DNA of 64,000 nucleotides. Origin: Reticulitermes lucifugus. Lineage: Eukaryota; Arthropoda; Insecta; Blattodea; Rhinotermitidae. Position 1 is the first letter of the stretch, and each line of letters begins with the position of its first letter. The notes beneath the pieces were generated by a model. It saw only the letters and a list, made by a program, of their open reading frames with translations. It was not told where the DNA came from and made no database searches. This document shows, in pieces, positions 11,695 to 23,794 of the stretch. A program made the position numbers and the translations under genes. Location of the stretch: NCBI GenBank assembly GCA_026260175.1, contig JAKCWW010000598.1:20860-84859 (forward strand), read 5' to 3'.

Positions 11695-12963
11695 GGTAGA
11701 ACTTGAAATCTTTGCTGTAGGAATGTAAGCTTCGAGTTCCGCTCAGAACTGCTTGTAATTTGCATTCCTGTTGTTACTGTGACTGAGACACAATGATAGG
11801 GCGATGCTGAGCTTTCTCGCCACTTTTTATTACATGCGAAAAGACTATGTTCTATGTGTGTTGCATAGGAATCTACTCAGCGGATCCATATTTATATGTT
11901 GCGTGCAAGCCGCATGCGCAAAGCTTGAGGTGGTGAGTTTATACTCGATCGCGCGTGGCGCCAGTTGTCGTCTGCTGCATGAGCTCCGCCCATGTACACA
12001 GTGCAGCCAATATCACAGGCTTCAGTTTGCGCTAAATAAGCAGCCACTGAAGTAAGTACTCGCAGGCGGAACCTGAGCACTCACAAGAATTCAGATTCGG
12101 TTTGGATGTGATATACTGCAACCTCTTAACATACAATGGTAATTAATGTCGAACACTTACTTTAACATTAAAAATACTCCGCATTTGTCTGTCATATTTA
12201 CGGGTTTCTTATGTGTTTATCAGAACGAACCAAAATTATTTCCATACACAACAGTGTCTTCTGCGTTGTCATGTACCAACGTTTCGGAGAAATTTGCTGC
12301 CACCGCAAATTTTTCTCACCCATTTCCTCAACTCAGTTTTTTATCTCCTTGCCTAATTGTTTTCGTCTCTCCCCATCTTGGTGCTACCTATTCCCATTGA
12401 TTCGCTCATAGAATCGTGTCTCTTCCCCCTGTCACTCTACCTTCCTACGTTTTTCCCGTCTCGGCAAATTTCTGAAGGAGCACATTCCAGAAGACAGTGT
12501 TCTGCACAGTTACCACCGTGAGATCCTCAGAACTATGAAACGAAAGTAACTGAATGTCTCTCTAATTGAGACGTCGTCTTTTCCCGTAAGGTAGAAACTG
12601 AACTTAATATATTTTTGACACATTGTTGCCTTCATAGGATTAGTAAATGTTTCTAGTAACGAAAATAACATATCGTATGCGACATATTTTATTAATATAA
12701 GAAAATAGTAACAAGGTAAATTTGTCCCTGTGTGTAAATAAGCAACGTGGCTTGTGGACATATCGGGTGCCGGGTGTAGCAGTAAAGTATTTACTTCGCT
12801 GCCAGAAAGACGTGAATGAAAATGCCCCAGCCGCTCTTTACCAAGTATGGATTACGTAGGAGCCCATAGGCCCCTTTGATAGTCTGGACATTGGGACGAC
12901 AAAAAGAAACAGAGTTACCATGTCTGAAATCAAACCCTAGTTGTCTGGGTGCATAGTCAGTGA

Positions 12964-12987
12964 ACACAACAACAACAACAACAACAC
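12964..12987. repeat. (CAA)n microsatellite
   Basis: Seven or so CAA units immediately 5' of a SINE insertion. Confidence 0.9.
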
Positions 12988-12998
12988 AAGTAACAATG

Positions 12999-13296
12999 GT
13001 GGACCGGGATAGTGTAGTCAGTATAACGACTCGCTACGAGCTGGACGGTCCGGGGATCGAATAGCGGTGAGGGGCGAGATTTTCAGCACCCGTCCAGACC
13101 GGCCCTGGGGCCAATCCAGCCTCCTGTACAATGGGTACCGGCTCATTCCTGGCGATAAAGGGGCCGGGGCGTGGCGTTGACCACCCACCCCTATCTAGCG
13201 CCGATGTTACAGAAAGAGTAGAGCTAGACCTCTACTCCCTCTCTGGGTCCTCATGTCCTGTTCGAGGGTAAACTTTACCTTTACCTTTACCTTTAC
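12999..13296 (+). repeat. complete tRNA-derived SINE with (CTTTAC)n tail
   Basis: This is the best reference copy of the commonest SINE in the window. The tRNA-like head 'gggatagtgtagtcagt' (box A position) and 'ggtccggggatcgaat' (box B position) are followed by the body 'gaccggccctggggcc...ggcgtggcgttgaccac'. The tail is four CTTTAC/TTTACC units. An 11-bp target-site duplication (AAGTAAYAATG; 12988-12998 and 13297-13307, one mismatch) brackets it. Mobilisation by a LINE reverse transcriptase is expected. Confidence 0.85.
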
Positions 13297-13309
13297 AAGT
13301 AATAATGAT

Positions 13310-15310
13310 AATAATAATAATAATCGGGACTTATATATATGTACAAATCATCGTGATAGAATTATAATTCATGCCTTAAACTAGAGCCTATGAATCAGAG
13401 TCAGGAGTAGTATGCACAGCGGTATGTATTCTAACGTGTTCGCATCCTGTGTTTAATTATCCTGAAAACCATAACACTTCAGGAAAATTATATTGAAATC
13501 CAACGTGCGATTTATTTTGCTACAGCTTTTGATGGAAATATTTCTCCCTCCAATAAATATTTAATGAAACACCTGCAAGATGTAGGCAGAAACCCATCCA
13601 AGTCTGCAAGTACAAATACATTATTTTGTCCGATTTTATTTAAAATTGGAATTTTTCAACAAATGTTATTTCAACTCCTCAAAATTTCATGAAAATCTTT
13701 CCGCACTTCCCGAGATCTTATAAGCAAAGATAGAAGCAGTGTGAAGCTAGAAATGGCAGCCTTTCGCCAATACATTATTCTGAGCCAGGTGTAGTTTAGT
13801 TTCCAAATTACGTCAGTGATTTTTGGTATTAAATAAGGAAAATTTTGTTTAAAACGTAGTTTAAGAATTTGTAATTTTAATAAAATCTCTAGCGTCATTG
13901 GAAGGAAGAGAGTGTGACTATTAATACTGAGAGAGAGGCAATTATTGACTTTCTAAGCTTGGAGCAATGAGAAAAACAAGGTAGGATACGTATGTATACT
14001 GCACTTAATTTTGAGGAGCTTTCGTATTTTTACATCCTGAAATCTTCTCAGATGTTGTACCATTTAATGCAGTGAAATTTCGCACAGTTTATACGCATAT
14101 TTTATAAGGTTATTACTATTATAGACAAGGCTCTTTTTTCTTCTGAAACTTATTTTACGTGTATAAGGGTTTTGATTTTATTACATTTATCTGTCATATA
14201 GAACCTCAACATTTGAGAACGACAAATTATTTCTTATCTTCTGAATTAGGATCAATGTATCGTACAACTTTTATATGTATAGCCGTAATCTTTACACAGA
14301 TCAAATTTCATATTCCTAAATATGGGAAAGAAATATAAAATATTACTTTCGCAATTTTATTTTATTATGCATCATATAAATGGCAATAATATCGATAACT
14401 GCACAGAAAAGTGACGTAACTACATGAAGTATATGTCAATAATGATTTCGTCGCACAACAACAAATTTCAGTCGATGATATGTGGCGTCGTGTTATTATG
14501 TAATTATAAACACGTATATAACAATGAACATTACATATTTTGACTCCATTTTGTCTTAATTATCCATCATTAAAATTTCATCTTGAATTCAAAGTTCCAC
14601 CCAGTCGAAAGCAATAGGTGTTAAATATTTTAGCCTACATATTTTTGTCATTTCCTGGCCGGCATGGAAGTCGAAACTTCTTAGCGCCATATTGTGTTCG
14701 AAGGTCAATTGCGTAGATATATAAGATTACATACCGTCAACCACAACCATATTTGGGTCACACTTTTATGTCGAAATGTGCTATCTTAGACATTAAAATT
14801 ATAATGCAAAACTGTTGTGATTGACTGTTACTACCTTTTTCAGTTTAGTTTACTCAGACACAACGGGGTGTCTCATGTCTGGCTCTGCCGTATTCTTCAT
14901 AATTATCTAAAAATAATACGATTTTTAAAAAAAAAAAAGTATTTCAAGTTAAAACTGCATTGTCATTTTCTTACAAAATTTTTCGGAGCTTTTTTTTCAT
15001 TTTCGTTAGAAATTGGAGAGATATAAACGTACTTATGTCGTCGTGTAAAGCGCCTGATGTTTTCTCGAATTCTAAACTCACCAATTTTCTCTGCCGATTT
15101 TAATGAAACACCCAATAAATACCAACACGATAAAACAAATCTACCAGACTACACGGCGACCTATTTCAAAAGAGAATTATCTTGAAAAGTTTGCACTCCT
15201 TACAAATTCTTAGGTTTGTGTGACACAAGAGGATAGGCTGTTAACAAACAGCAAGCAGTGCAATTATCAAGGAATTCAATTCTACACATTCTGTTATAAT
15301 ATAAACTGTA
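13310..15310. other. AT-rich non-coding stretch
   Basis: Opens with a short AAT microsatellite (13301-13323). Otherwise about 2 kb with no ORF, RNA or repeat that I can support. Confidence 0.45.
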
Positions 15311-15313
15311 TTG

Positions 15314-15352
15314 TTATAATAATAATAATAATTATTATTATTATTATTATTG
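15314..15352. repeat. palindromic (AAT)n(ATT)n microsatellite
   Basis: Six AAT-type units switch to seven ATT units, so the tract can fold on itself. Confidence 0.9.
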
Positions 15353-15519
15353 TGTTAGGAATGGAATTTATATAATATACCCATTAAGTATAGTACGTAT
15401 GTCACTGCAGAAAGATAAAATTTGATTCAGTCTTTGAACACTGAAATGCATCTAAATTTTATAAGGAAATTAAGTCACAGTTGACAATGAAAAAATTTAT
15501 TGTTCTATTGCTAAACAGA

Positions 15520-15650
15520 TACCAACGTTTCGAAAAATCTAGTGCTTTCTTTTTCAGGATCAAGCAGTCCAAGAATATTCACACTCTTCTTGGCTGCTTA
15601 AACTTGAAGAAGAAAAACACTATTTTGAGAACCTCAGATTCGCAGTTACT
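15520..15650. repeat. hammerhead-family inverted repeat (hairpin), decayed
   Basis: The left arm holds 'ccaacgtttcg', 'agtgctttctttttcag' and 'atcaagcagtccaag'. The right arm (from about 15595) is its diverged complement: 'cttggctgcttaaac', 'gaagaagaaaaacact'. On the minus strand the left arm reads CUGAAAA, a GAAA/UUUC stem, GAAAC and GUU, so it is close to the hammerhead order with G8 changed. Confidence 0.5.
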
Positions 15651-16204
15651 CTTCGTTATAACGACCAAACAGGTAACTATGTATGGGGAAATGGAATTTA
15701 TTGTGATAATAGTAACAAAATACATAGACATACTCTGAGGGCAAAATGCAGATTTTCTTAGTGTTAAAGCGGGCAGTGCATATAATAAACCCTGGACACT
15801 GAACGGCTGAACAAAGCCTTTAATTAAGTTCGTATGTTGCGTGCTTCACATGTTTCCTGTTCAGAATGGTTTGATAAAGATATTTTATCGCCAGTTTTTA
15901 AACTACTGTAAAAACATAGACATGGAAAGATTACTCATGAACGGTGAACAGGAAAAAATATAGAACGTAGCAGTCGCGAATTGTTGAAGTTAAGCCTGGT
16001 GTCTGGAGGCTCTGCAAAAAGTAAGGTAACAGTCAAAGGAATAACCGACATTCAGTATAAGATTTGAAATTGCAGCTTTCGAATAACACCAGGATTTGTA
16101 TTAATTCTACTAGAAATTAGGCTTAAGTGGGAGAATAATATGAAAATGGATATTAAAGCAAGTAGGTGGTAGGTACTTAATTCGTGTGACTTAAAATAGG
16201 AATC

Positions 16205-16328
16205 AGGAAATGGGTGTTGTAAACGCGGTAAAGAACCTCAGGGTTCCATTACAGGCTCTTAAATTCTTGATGAGTTGAGAGACTGCTAGCTTGTCATGAA
16301 TGATTCTGCTCCATGGAGTTAATTATTA
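16205..16328 (+). repeat. LINE 3'-end fragment
   Basis: Contains 'gtaaagaacctcagggttcc', 'gagttgagagactgctagctt' and 'ctgctccatggagttaat', in the order of the 3' end at 43255-43740. Confidence 0.55.
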
Positions 16329-16619
16329 TTCCAAATCCCGAAGCACACTGTCTAAACCTTTTTTTTTTCAAATATTCCCACTTTTATAACAATATGAAAT
16401 CAATGAAGTCAAGTGCTTTGGAAGTGCAGAGAATAGAGAGAACATGTGAACTTAGTAGAAAACACATAACAGTGGAAAGAAAATTACAAAGCAATAAGGT
16501 TTATAATGTTTATTTTTTATCTCATCTTGCTAAATAACTCATTCTACGGGAGAGAGTGTTACAAAACTGAGAGTCACCCAATTGTTTCCCCCTTTTTTAT
16601 GAAACACTAAGGTAAATTA

Positions 16620-16880
16620 CCTTATTGACAAGAGTGAATCACTGGGGCCTATTTTGAACCACGTTAATCCAATTAATATCCTCCCATTTTAATTCTGTAA
16701 GATCCATTTAATATTATCCTGCCATCTACGTCTGTGGCTCTCCAAACCGTTTCTTTCCTTCAGGTTTTCCGACTTAAATATTTTATGATCTCATGTTCCC
16801 TATGCGTGTTACACGTCCAGCTACTCTTAATGACACTGTGATATTTAAGATTTTTGAGCAATTAGTAGACTTATCATGAT
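16620..16880 (-). pseudogene. RTE-like LINE C-terminal fragment
   Basis: On the minus strand a broken frame gives a form of KPEGKxxxGxPxxxWxDNIKxDL, the C-terminal tail of an RTE-like LINE polyprotein, followed by a form of WEDINWIN. Stops and frameshifts are present. Confidence 0.55.
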
Positions 16881-17225
16881 TACGAGCTTCTGGAATATAA
16901 CGCCGTGTAGCTTATAAGATGGTACCAATAATTCGAAGAAACCTGCTGGCACCGTCTTTAGGGTGGAAAAGTGTTTCTGCCTTCCGACGTATTGATACCC
17001 TTTTACTAAGTTACAGTGTCGAAATTGGAGACCCTTCGTCTACATTCATTTTTGACCAAATACGAGACCATGTGTATCATAACACGTACCTAAATTACTT
17101 GTACGTTCTTGAGTGGAGGTTGTTATCCCTGCAATTGCTTCACAGCTGGACCCAAGAATTACCATTTAGGGCGACTACTTAACAGAATAAGATGTGTCTA
17201 GTTACTATGAGAGACGGGATATACA

Positions 17226-17485
17226 GCCGTTACCGTGACTAGTTTACGGCAAGGAAGACTGCAAAATGTGTTTCAATTTCCGGCAAGGACAACAGATTTT
17301 TCCCTTTACCAAAAAGCCCAAACCAGCTCTGGGGCCCACCCAGCCTCTTATTCAGTATGTACCGGGACTTCTTCCCTCGCATTTAAAGCAGTCGGGGCAT
17401 GAAGCTGATCACACCCCTCTATGTAGTGCCGAAGTTAATAATTGTTGCAGCTTCATCTCCGCTGCATCACGTACACAGGGACAAT
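17226..17485 (+). repeat. SINE, diverged, plus strand
   Basis: Carries 'ccagctctggggcccaccc', 'cggggcatgaagctgatcac' and 'agtgccgaagttaat', as in the SINE at 12999-13296. The head is badly decayed. Confidence 0.65.
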
Positions 17486-17564
17486 TTAACCTAAATCGAA
17501 TTAATAAGAGATTATATTGCCCGAACTTATAACAGAATGACGAAATGAGACTCGCTTAAATAGA

Positions 17565-17645
17565 ATGGAAAGCAGCGGACTTGGTCATCTGGCTCAGGAT
17601 AGGGACTAGTGGCGGGTTCTTGCGAACGTGATAATAAATTTTAAA
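17565..17645 (+). repeat. LINE 3' fragment
   Basis: 'ggctcaggatagggactagtggcggg' and 'aacgtgataataaa' match the LINE 3' region around 43590-43640. Confidence 0.45.
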
Positions 17646-17710
17646 TAAATGTATAAATAAACATTTATCGTATAATTCAAACAGTTTATATCGCGCTATG
17701 TGTTGAACCT

Positions 17711-17966
17711 CTTTTTTTTTCCCAATGGCTCGACAACCGTAGTGGGTATAGGCCTCTTCAATGTCGAGGCTTCGCGATCCCACTCAGACACACAACACTC
17801 GGTAGGACTCCCTGGACAAATGATCAGCCCGTCGCAGAGACCTCTACCTGAGAGCACACAACACTCACAATAGACAGACATCCATGCCCCGGTGGGATTC
17901 GAAACCACAATCCCAGCAAGCGAGCGGCCGTAGACCCACGCCTTAGACCGCGCGGCCACCGGGATC
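17711..17966 (-). repeat. tRNA-Leu-derived SINE, minus strand
   Basis: The reverse complement begins GATCCCGGTGGCCGCGCGGT and CTAAGGCGTGGG. This matches the 5' half of a leucine tRNA (GGCCGAGCGGTCTAAGGCG type, box A) with a long variable arm. It continues to 'gtggtttcgaatcccacc' (box B) and then the same non-tRNA body as at 28363-28617. The T-run at 17711 is the A-tail. Confidence 0.85.
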
Positions 17967-18113
17967 TTGGACTTGTGCCTGAGCCATTTTCAGGTTGATA
18001 CAAGGTGTGTCTGGAAAAGAAAATTAATTCCAACAACATTAATTACTTTTTAAAAACGTGGGATCCTTGTTCTTTTTCGTGTGAATTCTACGGAATACAA
18101 AGATTGAAATATT

Positions 18114-18343
18114 TCAAAACACTTTGATTTCAGGCTTCCGCCGCGATGTTGATGAAATCTGCGGTCTTCTGGGGTATTACGCTGCTTTGTGTGGTAATTG
18201 TTTACCGACGTTTCGGGACAACGTATCGGACTCTTGACTCGTGAGGATGGGACCCATAAGTTGTCCCGAAACGTCGGTAAACAATTACCACACAACTCCG
18301 CGTAATACCCCAGAAGACCGCAGATTTCATATCAAAACACGTT
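18114..18343 (-). mobile_element. foldback retro-insertion with target-site duplication
   Basis: The insertion (about 18126-18331) is bracketed by TCAAAACACTTT (18114-18125) and TCAAAACACGTT (18332-18343), 11 of 12 matching. It consists of two inverted arms, 18151-18230 and 18253-18333, nearly identical over about 80 bp. Each arm contains CGACGTTTCGGGACAA or its complement. A tail (18126-18150) holds GGCTTCCGCCGCG. The right arm reads TGAGGA, a GGGAC/GUCCC stem, GAAAC and GUC, a hammerhead order with C3 replaced by G. The same tail motif occurs in the insertion at 45043-45217. Confidence 0.7.
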
Positions 18344-18417
18344 TCCTGTATATAATATACAGCGTAACCAAAAGTTATACTAATGCGGTATTTTTATTCG
18401 TCTACATATATATCCAC

Positions 18418-18423
18418 NNNNNN
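18418..18423. other. assembly gap (6 N)
   Basis: Six undetermined bases after a short TA-rich stretch. Confidence 1.
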
Positions 18424-18959
18424 CCCACTAAAACAGATGTTGAGATTTCTTGTAGTTCGCAGTGGAACAAGAAAATGGGGAAAAACTGTGGGTTTCATAA
18501 ACTGCAGAAAGTTTTTTGGCATATGATGAAATATCAGCTTGTGAGATTTGGGTTCTCACCACGATGTGAATGAGGATTCAAGTCTTCTGGGATGTGATGC
18601 ACCACGATCCTTCGCAACGTCAGGAACCATTCACCACAACGACATCGCGTCTCATTCCACAATACTTCAAATCTCAGCTATTGGTTTCACAAGGAGAGTT
18701 ATACTCAGTGACAGTAGTCATAACAAAATCGCTTCTAATATTTTATTTGCATGCGTATTTAATCTGTGCAGACAATTTAGCCAAGATTTGGGAGCAGGGT
18801 TTTGCTGGAAACATGTTTAGTTCTGCCGCGACGCAATGTTGCCTTACCTGGCCTCTCGCATACTTGGCCTGGGAGTGAGGAATATGGAAGGCAGTGTCTG
18901 TAGGTAACACCCTTTCTTTGTATATACTTCCCGAATACCGGTTTTGAGATCTGAGATCA

Positions 18960-19090
18960 TCGCGGCGGTAAGTAAAAAGTGTACGGTATTGTGGGACGTG
19001 ACGCCGTGTAGTTTGGTAGATAGGCGACAACGTTTTGGAGAAATCTACTATCTACAGTTTCAGGGTAGAAGTAACTCCGAAACTTGGTTT
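18960..19090. repeat. hammerhead-family repeat fragment
   Basis: 'gggacgtgacgccgtgtagtttggtagataggcgacaacgttttggag' is the standard head of the 'cgtttcggagg' family. The following 'ctacagtttcagggtag' is the complement of a CUGAAAC core. Confidence 0.5.
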
Positions 19091-19484
19091 TCATTTACCA
19101 GTCAACATGGTGTTACGCCCAAAAACCTGTATTTATATCCTTACTTAACGACGTTTTCTGAACTGTGTAAATCGTATAGATTCGTCAGCGTGAATGGTGT
19201 GATGAATGAGACCTGGAAGGAAATGACCGTGGTCTATTTTAAACGTGTGTCCCAAAAGTTCACAGGAGGAAATGAGGAAAACAACGAAAATCATTGGTTA
19301 AGACAGCTATTCTCGAAACCGAGATTCAAACTTGAGACGTCCCAAATATACGGCAAAAGCCTAAATCACGAATCCACGCATTTTTACGCACATATCTTAT
19401 TCCATGTTATATTTCACCTGAATCTCGTACAGTGTCGTTAAATTATCCACGGCACATGATGTGTCGTGGTAGGAGCTTTTGGAA

Positions 19485-19590
19485 GTAAAGGGTAAGGTAT
19501 CGCTGTGCTTAATTAAGCACGAAACCATGAAGCTTATGGGGGGGGGGTTGGAGATATAGCTTTACATATTCTTAACCTTGACATTAAATC
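19485..19590 (-). repeat. SINE 3' fragment, minus strand, with TTAATTAAG insert
   Basis: The complement carries 'aaggttaagaat', a C-run and a form of 'catggcgtgcacaggg' interrupted by 'cttaattaagca'. The same insert is seen in the SINE at 57170-57200, pointing to a subfamily. Confidence 0.55.
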
Positions 19591-19929
19591 CTGTTCTTCT
19601 TTTCTTGGAGGTTGAGGGAAACCCAACCACAGTAACTTTAGGCAGCAGGGTGGGGTATGAAATGACAAGCTGCAATTGTCTGCTTTTCGGCTGTTACGGA
19701 CGCGTGGTACAGAGTCAAACCCACAAGCTTTGCCACTTGTTTAGCATTCTTAACTCTCTAATTTTCTTTGGCTAAATTGAACCATAAGAAAACGCTGCAC
19801 TGCTCTGACTGCCCGAGATAGAAAGTTATCTTACGATTTCCAAGTACAAACTGATGGCTTAGAAGAAGGCCGCCCCCAGCCCCCTACGTGAAGGTCTGTT
19901 ATATTTCTTAGCCAGTATCAAGCTTTGTA

Positions 19930-20075
19930 AGAATTTGAATAGGCTCTAGAAGGACGTAAGTGGTCAACTTCCCTCCCCAACCGCTTTACCCATGGCGAAT
20001 GGGTCTCTCGTTCCAATTAAATAGGTCAGGTGGGTCTCAGAGCCGGTGTGGGAATTTTTAAATCATTAAAGATCT
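19930..20075 (-). repeat. SINE fragment, minus strand
   Basis: The complement reads 'ggctctgagacccacctgacctatttaattgg' and 'ggtaaagcggttgggg', matching the middle of the common SINE. Confidence 0.55.
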
Positions 20076-20900
20076 AGTTCCTTTCCTTATTTTTCTTATT
20101 TGACATATTCCAATTCAGACTGTGGGATGATGGATCTCTTTGGGCGCGTTTTATAATACACTAACCCGTCTCAAGACGTGTACCATATTAGGCAATATGC
20201 AAACGAAAAGCTCTCACACAGATAGAATAATAAGATCACAACTGAAAAAGCTAAAATGTCACCGGACAGACAGTTTGAAGTTTGGTACCGTTTACACGAA
20301 ATAACGTGGTAAGGACATAACTGAAAGAGAACAAATGCAGATGTGCCCTTATGACAAATGTGTTAAAACTAACTTCAGCATTCTAGCACTGCAACATAAC
20401 TTGTTTTGGTTCATGCCCTTTTATTCCAGGTGTGCGAATTTGCTGTAAGCAGTATTTGAAGCCGCAGTCGTTTTGCGCTGACGACTGTGCAGAACACCGT
20501 GTATTAATTCGCGTGACCAGAGATGATGTACCTGTTAACGAAATTTGATTGGATTTAACTGAGTATATTCACGCATTCGCATTAAATTGAATCGCATAAT
20601 TTTGAACTTGCCTGCACTTCCATGCTTCAAAGGACTTTATCATACACGTTACTGCATCTTGTGACTTGTCCTGAAACCTTCCACAGTCTCTTCATAAATA
20701 TTCGCCGACAACCTTTTCTTATTTTTGCAAATATCTGATATAATGTAAACAATAAAATGTTTTATGTCAGTAAGTTATTATTCCCCTAAAGAGTTCCACA
20801 CTAAACGACTGATGATATTTAATCTGTCAAATAAAGTAAACGAACCATGGACTAGAGTAATCAGACTTACCAAATGCGGAGAGACTGATCTAGTGCTTTT
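20076..20900. other. non-coding, nothing recognised
   Basis: No feature supported. Confidence 0.4.
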
Positions 20901-20904
20901 ATTG

Positions 20905-21121
20905 CCTGGAGGTTGGTCAGACTCCGCCGTGTCTAAAGCTTCAGACATCAGCGCCTGGCGGTCGGCCATCGCGTTAGCTGTCGTTTCTCTGCTGTTTGCA
21001 ACGGATGCAAGACGGTGGAGCTGGGTGTAGATCTTTTCGCGCTTATGTTCATATTTAGCGAGTGTTTGTGTGATAAATATCGTGCAATTTGTAAATAAGT
21101 GTTAAGAACAATGCTTAGGGG
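20905..21121 (+). other. CpG-rich patch, possible first exon ending at a splice donor
   Basis: The stretch around 20,920-21,045 has about a dozen CpG in 120 bp, unlike its surroundings. It ends in AACAATGCTTAGGGG|GTAAGT, a good splice donor (GT at 21122-21123) just after an ATG. From here to the right end the plus strand is G>C and T>A rich. A 5' exon of a plus-strand gene with a long intron would fit, but no downstream exon was recognised. Confidence 0.3.
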
Positions 21122-22740
21122 GTAAGTTTTGTTGTGTTTATAGATATTCCGACAGAATATTGCTGATTAGAAGGAGGTTATTTATGGACTAGTGTGTGTC
21201 CGTAAATGTTCTCGTTGGTAGTGACTGAAAACCAATCACTGCATCTCAGGCTAGGGTGCAGACCCCCAGCAGTACTGGAAAGAAGGGTAACGTTTCTTTT
21301 TGTAAGGGTTGTGGTATTGAGAACGTCGATATGGCTGTATTAACCAGTTTAACATGACGGCTGTGTTTATATTCGTGGCTGGAATAGCGTGCTGTTGTTA
21401 TATTTAGCTTTTGGATGTGAACGTCTGTAGGTGTAACCGTCGAGCATACCTCATGAAGTTCATTGGAATCTGAACAACTGCTCTGACAAAGCGATTATTT
21501 TATTGCATCGTTGGAATACAGAGCGCGCGCCTGTTGTTATAGACTTTTCAGTGGCTGCATGTATGTGTACTCTCGTCACTTTTGGTTGCATTATGTTGTG
21601 ATTCGATGTTGGATGTGTCCGTGTGGGAAATAACAGGGGAGGAGGTCGTATTTTGTGTTCACCATATACCCTAGTTTGTCATAGATGTCTACATGTGGTG
21701 GCGTTCTGTTGCATGCCTGAACTGAATATCTTGGTTTTGGCAACAATATTCTTCGCACAAACTGTCTTAATGTTGCACGAATATCGACGTGTTTATCGGT
21801 CCTTGTTTCCGTTTGTATTACGTTCTTTATTTACATCATTTATCTTCGTATTAATTGTGACAGAAATGTGTCTTTCGTTAGGCGTATATTATCAGCGGTC
21901 TCCAGTTCGAGACCATGCGGCGTGAAACTTTAAGATAATCAGTGTGAACTTGACCTTACACTTTCACAAGTAACGAAACATAGCCGGGTGAAGGTAACGC
22001 TGTGTTAAGTTGTACGATTGATTCTTTCACTAAACTAGTATTTTGACATTTTTTTCGTAGTGTCAAGGAGAATGCGTATTGTGCTCGTTTAAAACTTAGC
22101 GATATTTGTAGAATGGTTAGTAGATGCTATTATCCTTTCATTTCCCCCTACCGCTTTCTCTTCCACTTCATGAAACGCTCACTGCACCAGACAAGACAGT
22201 AAGGGCGCTGCTATGACCAGCTTAAAAATATTCGTATTAGATTGTGTTGTGGGCATTTTAAAGCTGATGGAGGTAGCAGCTTGGTGATTGAGCTTAGTAA
22301 ATGAAGTTGGAAGTTACGTACTGAGATCAGGAACACCACGTATGTTGTTGACGGTCCAAATAGCAAATACAGTAATGGCTTTGAGAGGTATTTTTTAATG
22401 GTATTAATATCGCAGACTCAGCGTAATAGTTGATGGTAGAGTGACTGGTGACAGAGGGATTGGAAAGGATTTGAAAGGAAGCGGTCGTCGCCTAATCGAG
22501 GTACCGTCCCGGCATTTGTTTATAGGGACTAAGGAAAACTCCGAAAAACTAGAGTTTGGTTATGCGGTGACCTGGGAAGATTGGAAGCGGGCACCTTCCG
22601 AGTACAGTTCTAGAGTGTTACCGCTGCTGTGGTCTCTTCGGTATGTTGACGGTTAACAAGCAGATTAGCACAGTAATAATTTGCCTGACATGTTCTAGAG
22701 GTGTTCGGTTCAGACTTCGACCGTGTGTGCTTTTGTGAAA
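21122..22740. other. GT-rich non-coding stretch, intron-like
   Basis: Strong plus-strand excess of T and G. No protein-like ORF; the short ORFs at 21623 and 22441 resemble nothing I know. Confidence 0.35.
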
Positions 22741-22743
22741 AAT

Positions 22744-22770
22744 GTTTCGTGTTCTTTCAGGTAAGTGCTA
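22744..22770 (+). other. possible recursive splice site (ratchet point)
   Basis: 'gtttcgtgttctttcag' followed directly by 'gtaagtgc' puts a 3' splice acceptor next to a 5' donor (junction 22760/22761). This is the arrangement of insect ratchet points in long introns. It is the only CAGGTAAGT I noticed in the window. Confidence 0.3.
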
Positions 22771-22799
22771 GGATAGTTATTTGAAGTGGGCTAAGGCTG

Positions 22800-22965
22800 A
22801 ATATAATGTCGTCCGGGATGTGATGTGTAGTTTGCTTGATAGGCACTAACGTTCTGCCCTACGACTAAAGACAGCAGGTTCCTCCGAAACGGTGTACCAC
22901 GTTCTGGCTTCACATCTCGGAAGGCAGTAAGTAATTGTCTTGGTCACTGCCGTGGGAAACACAAA
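22800..22965. repeat. hammerhead-family inverted repeat, decayed
   Basis: Left arm 'cgtccgggatgtgatgtgtag...aggcactaacgttctgc'. Right side 'gcaggttcctccgaaacggtgtacc...cacatctcggaag' in opposite sense. Confidence 0.5.
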
Positions 22966-22969
22966 CCAC

Positions 22970-23790
22970 GTATAGGCCAACAGGGGTGTTTCATTTCCGT
23001 CGTAGAGACTAAATTGGTGTTTCGTAACCATTCTGGTACCGCAGATCCTGTATAAGGCCTGCAGTTCCGCCCACCGCCTGCTCAATATTATCTCAACTTG
23101 CGGTAACGTTTAAAGTTGGAATATTTACAAAGGAGAAACATACTTAAAGCATAGAAACCTTTATTAAGTTAAAAGTTAATATTGCATATAAAAATAATAA
23201 TTTTAATAGCGTTAATGACAGGAAATTAAAAAAAAAAGGAACAAGTCGGAATTGTTAACGTTGTGCCTGCATTTTCTCACTTATAAGTTCCTCACGATGG
23301 AGGCAGTACGTGTCTCCGAAGCTTGGGTAAATTTCTACCACGCTATACGGCGCTGCTCGTAGGCACCGACGTGAGAACCTCGCATCTCTCACGTGAGTTA
23401 TTCTCTTTACTATCATTGAACGGGCCGTCGGGAGTCCTCTCTCCTGTCCAGGAGCTACTGGGGACGTTCCCGGCTAGCGAAATACAGACTGCCTTGCGAA
23501 ACGTGAAGCTTGATCTTGAAATTTGATATTCTGCCATGTTCCCCTTACCAAGTTTATTGCCGTTTGTAACACTTTATAGCTGGAAGATAAACATTCAGCT
23601 GCGTAAGTTAAAAATGCGTGGATCTTAACCTCCATTCCGTCCTTCTGCCTTCTCGACACGGAGTATTGAATTTATACCAATGTGAAGGACGTTTTCTTAT
23701 ATCATTCGTAGGTTTGTTGAGCACTTCAACATGTACCGGTAATCACCCTTCAGTACAACACGTGGGGCATGTACGAGTGTATATAGCTCA
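22970..23790. other. non-coding, nothing recognised
   Basis: No supported feature. Confidence 0.4.
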
Positions 23791-23794
23791 TGGG

